Assembly: GCA_026770585.1 (NCBI GenBank)
Contig: MU648268.1
Span: forward strand, 1 to 16,428
Reading direction: 5' to 3'
Source of the DNA: Baffinella frigidus
Lineage: Eukaryota > Cryptophyceae > Cryptomonadales > Baffinellaceae
Length of the DNA stretch: 16,428 bases
The position numbers and the translations under genes are program-made. Of the stretch, positions 1 through 6,943 are shown one piece after another. The notes beneath the pieces were generated by a model. That model had not been told where the DNA came from. It saw only the letters and a program-made list of their open reading frames with translations, and searched no databases. Numbering within the stretch: the first letter of the stretch is position 1; every line of letters begins with the position of its first letter.

Positions 1-95
1 CCGAATGATAGAGCCCGAATGATAGAGCCGCGAATGATAGAGCCCGAATGATAGAGCCGCGAATGATAGAGCCCGAATGATAGAGCCGAATGATA
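1..95. repeat. Tandem repeat of a 14/15-base unit, runs off left edge
   Basis: The core GAATGATAGAGCC recurs seven times, with GAATGATA starting at 3, 17, 32, 46, 61, 75 and 88. Spacing alternates 14, 15, 14, 15, 14, 13, so the array is really a 29-base dimer repeat (units ending in CC and in CCGC). The first copy starts at the window edge, so the array probably continues to the left. No open frame of note crosses it. It stops just before the putative promoter of the first gene. Its role is unknown; a spacer, an origin-like iteron array or an upstream regulatory repeat are all possible. Confidence 0.95.
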
Positions 96-100
96 TGAAG

Positions 101-173
101 GTAACTTAATATAAAGTTAACTTAAGATAATGTTGACTTAATCAATATAACACACGTGTGCAACACACGTGTG
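101..173 (+). promoter_or_regulatory. Putative promoter/operator of the 510-residue gene
   Basis: Three related elements sit about 16 bases apart: GTAACTTAA at 101, GTTAACTTAA at 116 and GTTGACTTAA at 132. They are followed by two perfect 10-base palindromes CACACGTGTG at 151-160 and 164-173, each holding a CACGTG core. AT-rich TATA-like runs (TAATATAAA near 107, AATATAA near 144) lie between. The same two motif families reappear upstream of the bZIP gene (1805-2018). That recurrence is the main reason to call this a regulatory region. No transcription start can be read from the sequence. Confidence 0.5.
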
Positions 174-241
174 CGTTCGTCTGTGTCGTCAAAAGGGTTT
201 GAGGATCTACCCAGCAGGATCTACAAACGCCAGTGATTGTG

Positions 242-1774
242 ATGGCACCGAAGGTGACAAAGGAGAAACAGACCGCCTCGGATTCCCAAACTCCCGTGGT
301 AGAGACTGGGGATGGGATGGCTGAGTTCCAGAAGCTGGTTGGGGGTGCTCGCGATGACTTTGACAGTCTACAGTGCCTTCCGTGTGCCGGGTCGGGGATG
401 TCGGGGGTGCGTGGGGTGCAGGCGCAGAACTCACGTAACGCGGTGGTTCTGGCGGTGAACCACAAGCCGATCGCGTGCTCCGAGGCTGGCTACTCCGACT
501 CCTGGAGCGTGACTCCGCTGACGGTCGTGCGCGTCGAGGAGGCCGGTTTCTCCAAGGCACCGTTCGCGCGGGGAATGAGCAAGGTGAAGATGGCCGACGC
601 GAAGCCGTTGGCGGTGATCGAGGATGGAGACCTGCGCATGTGGTCCTTCAAGAAGGTGCCGATGGCCAAGGGTGACCGCGACGACACACTCTCGTTCAAG
701 ATCTCGGCAGGCGACACGTTCAACATCTTCATGGACCTGAACAAGTTCAAGGAGATGAAGCGCCTGGCAGATCCGAGCCAGCACATGCTGCCTACGAGCG
801 ACGAGCTCACTGTGATCCCCGCATTCTCTCTGGTCGAGGTGACGCTGGCTTCGAAGAACTCAGAGAGTGCGTTGGACAAGCGGTCGTGCGTGAACATCCT
901 CAAGGTGCGCCGCATTGAGTCGGACGTGTCTATGCACTCGGTGCGTGGGGTGTTGGGGCGCCTGCCTGCCTCTCTCAACGACGCGCTTCTGGCTTGCAGC
1001 AGCAAGGCCGTTGACATGCCCTGCATCTCTCAGGACCTTGTAAAGGACAAGGTTGCCTTCTACAGGAAGACGTGCAACACCGAGACTTACTGCGAGGAGG
1101 TCGAGATGGCGGACGAGGCCCAGACCGGAGCGGTGGTTCCGTTCGTGCGCCTCAGTGGGTGGAGCACGGACCCTACGGAGGACATCGCCACCATCGACGT
1201 GCCGGGGGAGGCTCTACTGCGCCTGTGTAACGCAACGAAGTTGGAACACGCAATCGCGTTCCTCCAAGTGGCCTTCGCGATGGAAGCAGTTTCGCTCTTC
1301 GTGACCCATAACCCGTTCCTGAGCCGTTCCGGGGGCTCTGCCCTGCGCGGCGTGCCGCTGGTGGACGTGTGCAAGATGATGGCGGGTGCCAAGTTCAACC
1401 CGCAGGCGCCTGGGCTTATCTCCACCAAGTCGATGGAGTTTGACACCGGTTGCTCGTACCACGACGGTGAGGGTGATGGAGAGCAGCAGATTCTGATGCG
1501 GGTGGAGGTGGATCCCTCGGTGTCATCAGACGACCCGGACACATGCAAAATCCGCCCGTCTCAAGACTTTCCTGCGATGCTCCCGGGGTACACCTCTAAC
1601 AAGATGTACGCCTGTACGACCTCGTTCGACGCGAACACCAAGACCGCCGATCCGCCCAAGAAACGTGTGGATGGGGTGGTGCTCTTCCACCTCGACGTGG
1701 CCAAGCGCTGCGCCGCGTCGTCGATGTTCGCAAACAAGAAGCGTAAGCTCGTGAGCATGCAGTGGCAATCTTAG
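242..1774 (+). CDS. Uncharacterised 510-residue protein with basic C-terminus
   Basis: This long frame is strongly biased to G/C at third codon positions. The frame opens with a GTG at 233, but the first ATG is at 242 and gives a protein starting MAPKVTKEKQ; ATG is preferred because the surroundings look eukaryotic-viral. I recognise no family. The N-terminus is hydrophilic (Lys, Ser, Thr). The body alternates short hydrophobic strands and charged turns, with no transmembrane segment or signal peptide. The C-terminus ends in a basic patch (NKKRKL) that could be a nuclear-localisation or nucleic-acid-binding tail. Cysteines are scattered and do not form a clear zinc site. The good codon bias and elaborate upstream region suggest an abundant product such as a structural or DNA-binding protein, but that is inference. 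Confidence 0.85.
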   Translation: MAPKVTKEKQTASDSQTPVVETGDGMAEFQKLVGGARDDFDSLQCLPCAGSGMSGVRGVQAQNSRNAVVLAVNHKPIACSEAGYSDSWSVTPLTVVRVEEAGFSKAPFARGMSKVKMADAKPLAVIEDGDLRMWSFKKVPMAKGDRDDTLSFKISAGDTFNIFMDLNKFKEMKRLADPSQHMLPTSDELTVIPAFSLVEVTLASKNSESALDKRSCVNILKVRRIESDVSMHSVRGVLGRLPASLNDALLACSSKAVDMPCISQDLVKDKVAFYRKTCNTETYCEEVEMADEAQTGAVVPFVRLSGWSTDPTEDIATIDVPGEALLRLCNATKLEHAIAFLQVAFAMEAVSLFVTHNPFLSRSGGSALRGVPLVDVCKMMAGAKFNPQAPGLISTKSMEFDTGCSYHDGEGDGEQQILMRVEVDPSVSSDDPDTCKIRPSQDFPAMLPGYTSNKMYACTTSFDANTKTADPPKKRVDGVVLFHLDVAKRCAASSMFANKKRKLVSMQWQS

Positions 1775-1804
1775 GTTATGAGACTCTGGGTGAGTAGATT
1801 GGGT

Positions 1805-1842
1805 CCTAAGTTGACAAGGTGTTACCTAAGTTGACAAGGTGT
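1805..1842. repeat. Two direct copies of an 18-base CCTAAGTTGAC element
   Basis: The element CCTAAGTTGACAAGGTGT occurs at 1805-1822 and again, identically, at 1825-1842, a period of 20 bases. Its core CTAAGTTGAC is one half of the inverted repeats that follow at 1859-1936. These look like half-sites of the same operator. The region lies between the stop of the 510-residue gene and the bZIP gene. Confidence 0.9.
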
Positions 1843-1856
1843 CAAAGCCAAACACC

Positions 1857-1949
1857 GAGTGCTAAGTTGACCAGTTGTCAACTTAGCACCAAACACAAAC
1901 ACAGAGTGCTAAGTTGACCAGTTGTCAACTTAGCACCAAACACAAACAC
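1857..1949. repeat. Two 47-base tandem repeats, each a perfect 13-base inverted repeat
   Basis: A 47-base unit is repeated nearly exactly (about 1857-1903 and 1904-1949). Each unit contains the arm GTGCTAAGTTGAC, a five-base spacer CAGTT, and the exact reverse complement of the arm: 1859-1871/1877-1889 and 1906-1918/1924-1936. A CAAACACAAACACA tail follows each. Thirteen-base arms with the same spacer in two copies cannot reasonably be chance. They could be a dimeric-repressor or activator operator, or hairpins in the transcript. With the half-sites at 1805-1842, the 10-mer CTAAGTTGAC or its complement occurs six times in 132 bases. Confidence 0.95.
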
Positions 1950-1968
1950 AAAAGTGGGGGAATGCCAT

Positions 1969-2018
1969 TATTAAAACTTTATTTTAAAGACACGTGTGCT
2001 GTTCAATTGGACACGTGT
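1969..2018 (+). promoter_or_regulatory. TATA-like element and paired ACACGTGT palindromes before the bZIP gene
   Basis: TATTAAAA at 1969-1976, followed by ACTTTATTTTAAAG, is the best TATA-like stretch before the ATG at 2076. ACACGTGT palindromes follow at 1990-1997 and 2011-2018, 21 bases apart. The same octamer is paired upstream of the first gene (152-159 and 165-172). CACGTG cores are classical targets of bZIP (G-box) and bHLH proteins, and the next gene encodes a bZIP protein, so autoregulation is plausible. This is inference from motif identity only. Confidence 0.45.
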
Positions 2019-2075
2019 GTCTGCGAATCGTTTTTGCTCCACACATCCACACACCGTACACGCAGCGTGGGGCTC

Positions 2076-2588
2076 ATGCCGAACAAAATCGACCTTGCAC
2101 TCCCAGACGCAGTGGCTGAGGTGACTTCTCTCGCGAAGTTGATCTTGGTCACCAAAGACCACCACACCCGCAACCGATACACTGCGCGCCGTTGCCGCCT
2201 GCAGAAGTACATCCTCCAACAGACCGCTGACAGGATCGTCGCCGAGCATGAGTGCGCGATCGAGAAGCTCAAGTGCCAAGTACACATCCTGATGAAGATG
2301 CTAAGCGACGCGTCCGTCTCAGTGGACCGCCTCGCCCTCGAGCGCCTCACGCTGGACCGGTTCTACAAGGGTTATGTGGCAGATGTGACCGAGGACACCC
2401 AACGCGCCTGGTATGAGGAAGTGGCGATGGACGCCCCTATGCCCACACGCGAGCCATTGTCTCTGTCGCCTGAGTCGGGTATGGGATCGCTTCGTGAGTA
2501 CGATCTGGACAGAGACCCCTGGGAAACGCTGGACGTGGAGGTGGGTGTCGAAGAAGACCCTGCTGATCTGTTGCACACCTCTATGTGA
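2076..2588 (+). CDS. bZIP-type transcription factor, 170 residues
   Basis: The basic region has the bZIP signature N33-x-x-T36-A37-x-x-C40-R41, flanked by Arg/Lys (TRNRYTARRCRLQK). Counting ten residues from R41 gives a heptad ladder in the canonical phase: d positions A51, H58, L65, L72 and a positions V55, I62, V69, L76. The helix continues to about residue 91. The C-terminal third is acidic (about 130-165, many Asp/Glu) and could be an activation domain. The frame is open upstream to 1914, but that stretch is the operator repeats and TATA-like sequence, so the ATG at 2076 is preferred. The protein likely binds DNA as a dimer and controls viral or host promoters. The Thr for Ala/Ser in the signature and the His at one d position are atypical. 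Confidence 0.75.
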   Translation: MPNKIDLALPDAVAEVTSLAKLILVTKDHHTRNRYTARRCRLQKYILQQTADRIVAEHECAIEKLKCQVHILMKMLSDASVSVDRLALERLTLDRFYKGYVADVTEDTQRAWYEEVAMDAPMPTREPLSLSPESGMGSLREYDLDRDPWETLDVEVGVEEDPADLLHTSM

Positions 2589-2672
2589 GGGGCTTGAGTC
2601 CCGCGCCCAGAGGCAGTGGTGTCTGAAGGTCGAGGTGTAGATTGAGATAGAGCGATGATGGTGTGTGCATCT

Positions 2673-2680
2673 TATTAAAG
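2673..2680 (+). promoter_or_regulatory. TATTAAAG TATA-like element before the glycosyltransferase gene
   Basis: TATTAAAG lies 62 bases before the ATG at 2735, in an otherwise featureless 146-base gap. The identical octamer lies 48 bases before the ATG of the gene at 5841, and TATTAAAA precedes the bZIP gene. This suggests a common viral promoter element. The same string contains ATTAAA, a variant polyadenylation signal, so it could instead serve the bZIP transcript, which ends 85 bases upstream. Confidence 0.35.
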
Positions 2681-2734
2681 GCCGTGTATTTTACGGATCC
2701 ATGTTGACACTGTGTCGATGTTCAGAATCGCTAT

Positions 2735-3946
2735 ATGGACACCGAGTTGCACACATTTGTCCGGAACCAAGCACGCAGAGACTTGGCATCATGGTCTTTT
2801 TCCCCTAAAACTTTCAGAGCTAATATGACAAAGATGCAGACGTCGATGATATCACACGAAAGACTTTCCAGGATGTTGTTGTGTGTAACAGTTCTGCGCA
2901 CTGGTGTAGTTACATTCAGAACCTCGTTTGGGGGAAATACCACAATTGAGCAAATGCGGGAACGTGCCAAACATCAAGGTAAATCTACGACTTCGCGGTT
3001 CCTGCCTATAATGCAACTAATCCAGACGACATCAACCCTGTATCGTTTACCGTCTGTCAGGTTCTATGTATACATCTGCGACACGTATTGTTATGAGTTT
3101 CGAGATTTACCACTGTTTGTGATTGCCAAACCGTCAAATCGGGAAGGTATCTTGATGCCAGACGACACTTTCACTGGAGAAGTGTCATGGGAACAAAGCT
3201 GTGCTAGCATACATCAAAACAGCTGCAGTCCAGAAAAGAAAATACCCATCATCTACTTCAAGGGCGCGAGAACCGGAGCCCGGTATCGAATGGAGAAGAA
3301 ATATAACAAAGTAATTGAGGACCATAAATGGGGGACTCGTTGCATCTTTGAGGCATATGCTATCGAGAGCAAAATTATGCAAGTAAATATCGATGGGATG
3401 CACGAGCCCATGCATACTTGGTGCAAGTACAAGTATCTGCTAAACATGCCAGGGCATCAGCCATGGTCATACCGGTTCAAGTATTTGCTAACTATGCAGT
3501 CGCTAGTCATCGACATCGTGGTACATCAGCAATACGGTAGTGACACCTCTGACTACAACACACGTTGGAATAACTTCTTTGATGCCTTTATTCGACACAA
3601 TCGTGATTATGTGCAAGTACCATTGCGTTGGGTTGAAGGTGACGATGCGCACAACGAAAGAGAACATATCAGAGTGATACAGAGGGTGTACAAGATTTTC
3701 GCATACTTTGAAAAAAATGCACAGGCCTATCGCGATATGGTCGACAGCTGTACCAGGCGTTTGACGCGCATCTCTCAAGCCGCAGTTTATCACGGTATGA
3801 GTGTTGTAATCAACGAGTATGCAGATGCCATTCGATCTGCAAGCATCCCAGACGTGGACACAAGACTGGGACTCGTGATGGACACCCCCGTAACACCCGC
3901 CAGGGGGGTGAAGCGGCGTGCAGCCAACAGCACTACCCGCCCATAG
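2735..3946 (+). CDS. GT90 (CAP10/LpsA-like) family glycosyltransferase
   Basis: This 403-residue protein shows the conserved order of blocks in GT90 enzymes. A KKIPIIYFKGARTG block at about 168-181 matches the family's W..K.P...RGs.tG segment. A KYKYLLNMPG...SYRFKYLL block at about 231-252 matches the KY.....dG...S.R...LL donor-site block. A later HNRDYVQVPL segment at 288-297 matches the H-Y-P block, and a helical C-terminal region follows. GT90 enzymes transfer sugars such as xylose or glucose onto glycans or proteins; acceptor and donor here are unknown. No clear signal peptide or membrane anchor is seen, only a weakly hydrophobic stretch near 46-60, so it may act in the cytosol or on virion glycans. 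The ATG at 2735 is the first of the frame. The end overlaps the convergent gene at 3933-4301 by 14 bases. Confidence 0.72.
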   Translation: MDTELHTFVRNQARRDLASWSFSPKTFRANMTKMQTSMISHERLSRMLLCVTVLRTGVVTFRTSFGGNTTIEQMRERAKHQGKSTTSRFLPIMQLIQTTSTLYRLPSVRFYVYICDTYCYEFRDLPLFVIAKPSNREGILMPDDTFTGEVSWEQSCASIHQNSCSPEKKIPIIYFKGARTGARYRMEKKYNKVIEDHKWGTRCIFEAYAIESKIMQVNIDGMHEPMHTWCKYKYLLNMPGHQPWSYRFKYLLTMQSLVIDIVVHQQYGSDTSDYNTRWNNFFDAFIRHNRDYVQVPLRWVEGDDAHNEREHIRVIQRVYKIFAYFEKNAQAYRDMVDSCTRRLTRISQAAVYHGMSVVINEYADAIRSASIPDVDTRLGLVMDTPVTPARGVKRRAANSTTRP

Positions 3947-4301
3947 GGAGCGCCTGGAAGAACCCGCGCGCGTCCAACCGTTTCCCACCCACTGATGGGA
4001 TGCCTATGGGCGAGGGTTGCGTTTCTCCCATGGTGGTCATCACAATACTCAGGCTGTTTGAGCCTGTATCATGTCCTCTATGCAAACTACTATCCTTGAA
4101 GGTGTCATAAACGTTGCCTTGCCGTGCTTGTGTGATATACCCGACGTCATTGAGACTATTTTCGGTTATGACGATGTCCCCAAGTGTTTGCTGGAACGCA
4201 TGTGCGACAAATCCCTCTATGGCTGTACACACACACGCCAGTATAAGTGAGGCAAAGATGGCACCATATGTGTTGAAGTGGTCGTAGCTTGACGTGGACA
4301 T
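3933..4301 (-). CDS. Small membrane-anchored protein, 122 residues
   Basis: The frame is bounded by an ATG at 4301 and a stop inside the 3' end of the convergent glycosyltransferase gene. An N-terminal hydrophobic segment at about residues 12-30 (YGAIFASLILACVCTAIEG) looks like an uncleaved signal anchor. It is followed by about 90 polar residues without recognisable motifs. The gene is divergent from the multi-pass membrane protein at 4440, with which it shares a 138-base intergenic region. Family unknown; a minor envelope protein is a reasonable guess. Confidence 0.6.
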   Translation of the reverse strand: MSTSSYDHFNTYGAIFASLILACVCTAIEGFVAHAFQQTLGDIVITENSLNDVGYITQARQGNVYDTFKDSSLHRGHDTGSNSLSIVMTTMGETQPSPIGIPSVGGKRLDARGFFQALPMGG

Positions 4302-4439
4302 TGTTTTGTGATGATCATGTATGGTATGGGGGTGTATGTAAATACGAGTAGTGTGTTACCAGTCTCTTTCGGAAGTGACTGTGTATTTGAGACACTTGGT
4401 TGTGGCATTTGATACGTGGTAATCAAAATACCTATCACG

Positions 4440-5468
4440 ATGGATAGTGTGGAACTGGGTGATGACAGTGGCAGTGTTGAAGGTGTGTATGGTCCGAGTA
4501 AGAATGGCCATAATATAAACACCCCTAATGCCAATGGCCTTAACATGAATGGATCGCATGGGAGAGTTTTGCATAGCCAGACACCGTTGCGCGGCACAAT
4601 ACAATCACATCCGTCACATTCTCACGTGGTCTCCATCAAACAGGCCTATGATGATGCGAGTCCCATCGACTTGAGCCTAGCCTCTTCTTATCTCCCTGGA
4701 ATCTACGCGATGCTCAAGGTTATGCTTCTTCTCGCTACACTGAACATTACACAGAAACTCGGAATGCAAATAGATCAGGCAATAATTATTTGTGCAGCTT
4801 GTCTTTACATCGATCGATGCCTAACTATTCGATACATTCTCGACACGGACGCATGTGCTCTGTGTGTATTGGTTTCGGTGTGTGTGAATGCGGCACGTAT
4901 CGGCCTTCATGGCGAGCCTGGGGTTGTCAACATGATAATCTCTATCATCTGGGCGTGTGTATCTAATCTAATTCTCTGTGATGCACACCGTCATGTACTG
5001 CGGCACGTTCCGTTCCCAGGGCTACTGCATGTGGTGACCAGCGCGCTATGTGCCGTGCATGGCTTTCTGTATATGGATACGGAACTCGACGTGGTCGCTT
5101 ACACACGAGGGCTTGTGTTTTGTGCGCTGTGTGTTTTATGGGTGTACACCTTGAACCAGCGCGATCTACGTGATGCGTATAATGATTGTTTTTCAAGTTG
5201 TATTGATCGTTTCGCCGTGATACTTCTTATTGATATCTACGTGGCTGTGCTTTATATGGTGATCGCTTTAGTTGTGATCATGTGGCGATACAGACAGTCA
5301 TACCAGGTGAATGTTCCATCTGCTGACGTCGTATCTGAGGTGGGTACATCGTTCAAGGGTTCTGCAGGTGTCGTCTCAGATGTAGAATATCCTCCAGATG
5401 ATATGGATGTACACACAGCGTTCCGTCTCGCCCAGGAGAACGCGCGTAAGGGTCATCATGCGCGGTAG
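4440..5468 (+). CDS. Seven-segment membrane protein, 342 residues
   Basis: The first ATG of this frame is at 4440 (MDSVELGDD); an upstream GTG at 4416 is disregarded. A polar N-terminal tail of about 80 residues, rich in Asn, Gly, Ser and His, precedes about seven hydrophobic segments near 85-105, 111-125, 138-152, 162-180, 193-211, 224-239 and 257-282. A polar acidic tail of about 60 residues follows. Cysteines are unusually frequent in the membrane segments. I recognise no family; there is no retinal-binding lysine motif and no obvious GPCR hallmark. It sits in a run of membrane-protein genes, which suggests an envelope or host-membrane role. Confidence 0.75.
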   Translation: MDSVELGDDSGSVEGVYGPSKNGHNINTPNANGLNMNGSHGRVLHSQTPLRGTIQSHPSHSHVVSIKQAYDDASPIDLSLASSYLPGIYAMLKVMLLLATLNITQKLGMQIDQAIIICAACLYIDRCLTIRYILDTDACALCVLVSVCVNAARIGLHGEPGVVNMIISIIWACVSNLILCDAHRHVLRHVPFPGLLHVVTSALCAVHGFLYMDTELDVVAYTRGLVFCALCVLWVYTLNQRDLRDAYNDCFSSCIDRFAVILLIDIYVAVLYMVIALVVIMWRYRQSYQVNVPSADVVSEVGTSFKGSAGVVSDVEYPPDDMDVHTAFRLAQENARKGHHAR

Positions 5469-5480
5469 GGGGGGGTGAAG

Positions 5481-5717
5481 CTAGACCTCTGACATAACCA
5501 CAGAGTCTGGACGGAGGAACACGTCGTTGTGGTCGAAATCGTCTATAGGTAGCACGAAGTTGTGCACTGATGGTGTAGACACTACACATTGCATAAGTTG
5601 AATGACACGGTGTTCCATATCGTCGATGATATCGTCGCGTGTGGCGTTTTTGTCTAATCTGAGTCTGTATATGTGTGTCTGTGTCTCTTGCAGCAGCTGT
5701 AGCAAGTTCATGGGCAT
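5481..5717 (-). CDS. Small helical protein, 78 residues, unknown function
   Basis: This compact frame lies between two plus-strand genes and ends 12 bases from the convergent 342-residue gene. Start ATG is at 5717; a second ATG lies two codons in. The N-terminal half is predicted helical with regularly spaced hydrophobics and charged residues. The C-terminal half has an acidic IDDFDHND stretch. No cysteine or metal motif and no membrane segment is seen. It is accepted because it fills a gap precisely and no competing frame on the other strand is convincing. Confidence 0.5.
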   Translation of the reverse strand: MPMNLLQLLQETQTHIYRLRLDKNATRDDIIDDMEHRVIQLMQCVVSTPSVHNFVLPIDDFDHNDVFLRPDSVVMSEV

Positions 5718-5740
5718 GTGAACAGGTGCGGGACTTGGTT

Positions 5741-5800
5741 TCTATAGACGGTCAGTCTGAGATGATAAAAAGAGCCGGGTTTCTTGTATGTGTATTAAAG
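5741..5800. promoter_or_regulatory. Putative bidirectional promoter region
   Basis: The 123 bases between the divergent starts at 5717 (minus) and 5841 (plus) hold TCTATAGA at 5741-5748 and TATTAAAG at 5793-5800. The second is identical to the element before the glycosyltransferase gene and lies 48 bases before the ATG at 5841. The first lies only about 24 bases from the minus-strand ATG, which would need a very short leader, so it is weaker. Confidence 0.35.
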
Positions 5801-5840
5801 GCTACTATGCACCGCCTGTGTAACGAATACCAAGTTTGAA

Positions 5841-6524
5841 ATGGCATCATGTCCACACAGCATGTTTCTACCACTCACGAAACAGAGACACGGTACTATC
5901 ACAACCATTACAGTCGTTGTAGCCGTTGCACAGTTGCATTTGGTTCTCATGGCTGTTAGCATTCCCGTCATGATCTGCCTGCCAAAGGGATGTTTGTCGT
6001 CGGCTGGGTACATTCACACGATCTCTGATGGGTTGAGACACAACTCTGTTTTCGCCACCACTTTATGGGGGTCTGGTATGACGTGGGTCACAGCTACCCG
6101 ATATCTAGGAGTTGTGGGTACTTCCCCTGTGCATGCATTTATCGCACACCTTTCTATCGTTGTGACAACGTATGCGGCATTTCTCACGATACGGTACGAC
6201 GTGATCGAAATGCACCACGTGATATTTGCCATCGTCTGGATTGCATCTTCGTTTACTTTTCACTTTAGTACAACCGTGCAGGGGGTTGCGAACCAGTCGT
6301 CTGTTGCATCGTACATTCTCGCCATCGGTGTACTTTTAGGTGTTGTTTTCGTGTCATTATTTGCTGGAGTGGAATTGAAACAAGGACTACCGGATGAGAT
6401 TATGAGTGTCGGGTTACTGTCCACCATCTCAGTCCTAGAGATATTGACCGTTTTGTCCATCATGTCTCTGGACTTTCTACAATCGCTGCATGCGATAACC
6501 GAATGCCAAGTTCACTGGGAGTGA
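5841..6524 (+). CDS. Six-segment membrane protein, DRAM/FRAG1-like
   Basis: The 227 residues carry six hydrophobic segments near 18-48, 68-90, 98-117, 122-143, 155-177 and 187-212. The loop after segment 1 reads HTISDGLRHNSVFA, reminiscent of the conserved ISD..G..P...F block of the FRAG1/DRAM/Sfk1 family. A later IRYDVIEMHHVIFA stretch resembles that family's second conserved block, with paired histidines at the start of a helix. Length and segment number fit as well. Cellular members act in lipid handling, lysosomal membranes and autophagy. The match is by eye and partial, so the assignment is tentative. The gene is preceded by TATTAAAG at 5793. Confidence 0.65.
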   Translation: MASCPHSMFLPLTKQRHGTITTITVVVAVAQLHLVLMAVSIPVMICLPKGCLSSAGYIHTISDGLRHNSVFATTLWGSGMTWVTATRYLGVVGTSPVHAFIAHLSIVVTTYAAFLTIRYDVIEMHHVIFAIVWIASSFTFHFSTTVQGVANQSSVASYILAIGVLLGVVFVSLFAGVELKQGLPDEIMSVGLLSTISVLEILTVLSIMSLDFLQSLHAITECQVHWE

Positions 6525-6553
6525 GACCAGTTGAGATTATAAATGGTTCGTGT

Positions 6554-6559
6554 ATTAAA
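6554..6559 (+). terminator. Possible ATTAAA polyadenylation signal
   Basis: ATTAAA lies 30 bases after the stop of the gene at 5841-6524, in the 53-base gap before the convergent gene ending at 6578. No plus-strand gene follows for over 3 kb, so the TATTAAA string here is better explained as a 3'-end signal than as a promoter. A second AT-rich string, ATTATAAATGG, lies just upstream. Confidence 0.3.
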
Positions 6560-6577
6560 TGGTTCCATCACTATCAT

Positions 6578-6895
6578 CTACCCGTCACGCCTCATAAATT
6601 TATCGACCTTCAACGTTACGTACTGCTTGCCAACAGGCTCGGGGTTGGGGTTTGAAGGTGGGGGGGGTTGATCCTGAGGGGTTTGATTCGGGGGGGCGGT
6701 GGGTAGAAGTGATTTCTTCTCCGATTGTGGAGACGTCTCGGTCTTCATATGGGTAAGCCTGACACGCCACCAAACACAGAGAATAACAGCTATGAGCAGG
6801 AAGCCCCCTGAGCCAATACCGATGAGTGCGATTTCGGCATCCGAAAGTGGAATGGTTGAGTTGGTGGTACCGTTGCCACTCATGGTTTCACACAT
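6578..6895 (-). CDS. Single-pass membrane protein with proline-rich cytoplasmic tail
   Basis: This 105-residue protein has a short polar N-terminus with two N-glycosylation sequons (N8-G-T and N12-S-T). One transmembrane segment follows at about 22-43, then a basic stop-transfer patch (WWRVRLTHMK). The tail is rich in proline and asparagine at about 66-88 and ends in a basic segment. Sequons before and basic residues after the membrane segment suggest an N-outside, C-inside topology without a cleaved signal. The proline tract could bind SH3/WW-type partners. It lies 48 bases downstream of the heliorhodopsin gene on the same strand. ATG at 6895; an internal ATG four codons in is possible. Confidence 0.65.
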   Translation of the reverse strand: MCETMSGNGTTNSTIPLSDAEIALIGIGSGGFLLIAVILCVWWRVRLTHMKTETSPQSEKKSLLPTAPPNQTPQDQPPPPSNPNPEPVGKQYVTLKVDKFMRRDG

Positions 6896-6943
6896 CCGAC
6901 ATGTTCCGTTTAAATAATAATTGTTGGATTTGGATTGTTTATG

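Noticed and set aside
1-95. CRISPR-like array
   Set aside because: Repeat units follow each other without unique spacers, and spacing is 13-15 bases, so it is a simple tandem repeat.
4440-5468. A second rhodopsin
   Set aside because: It has seven segments, but no lysine in the last segment in a retinal-binding context and no counterion motif.
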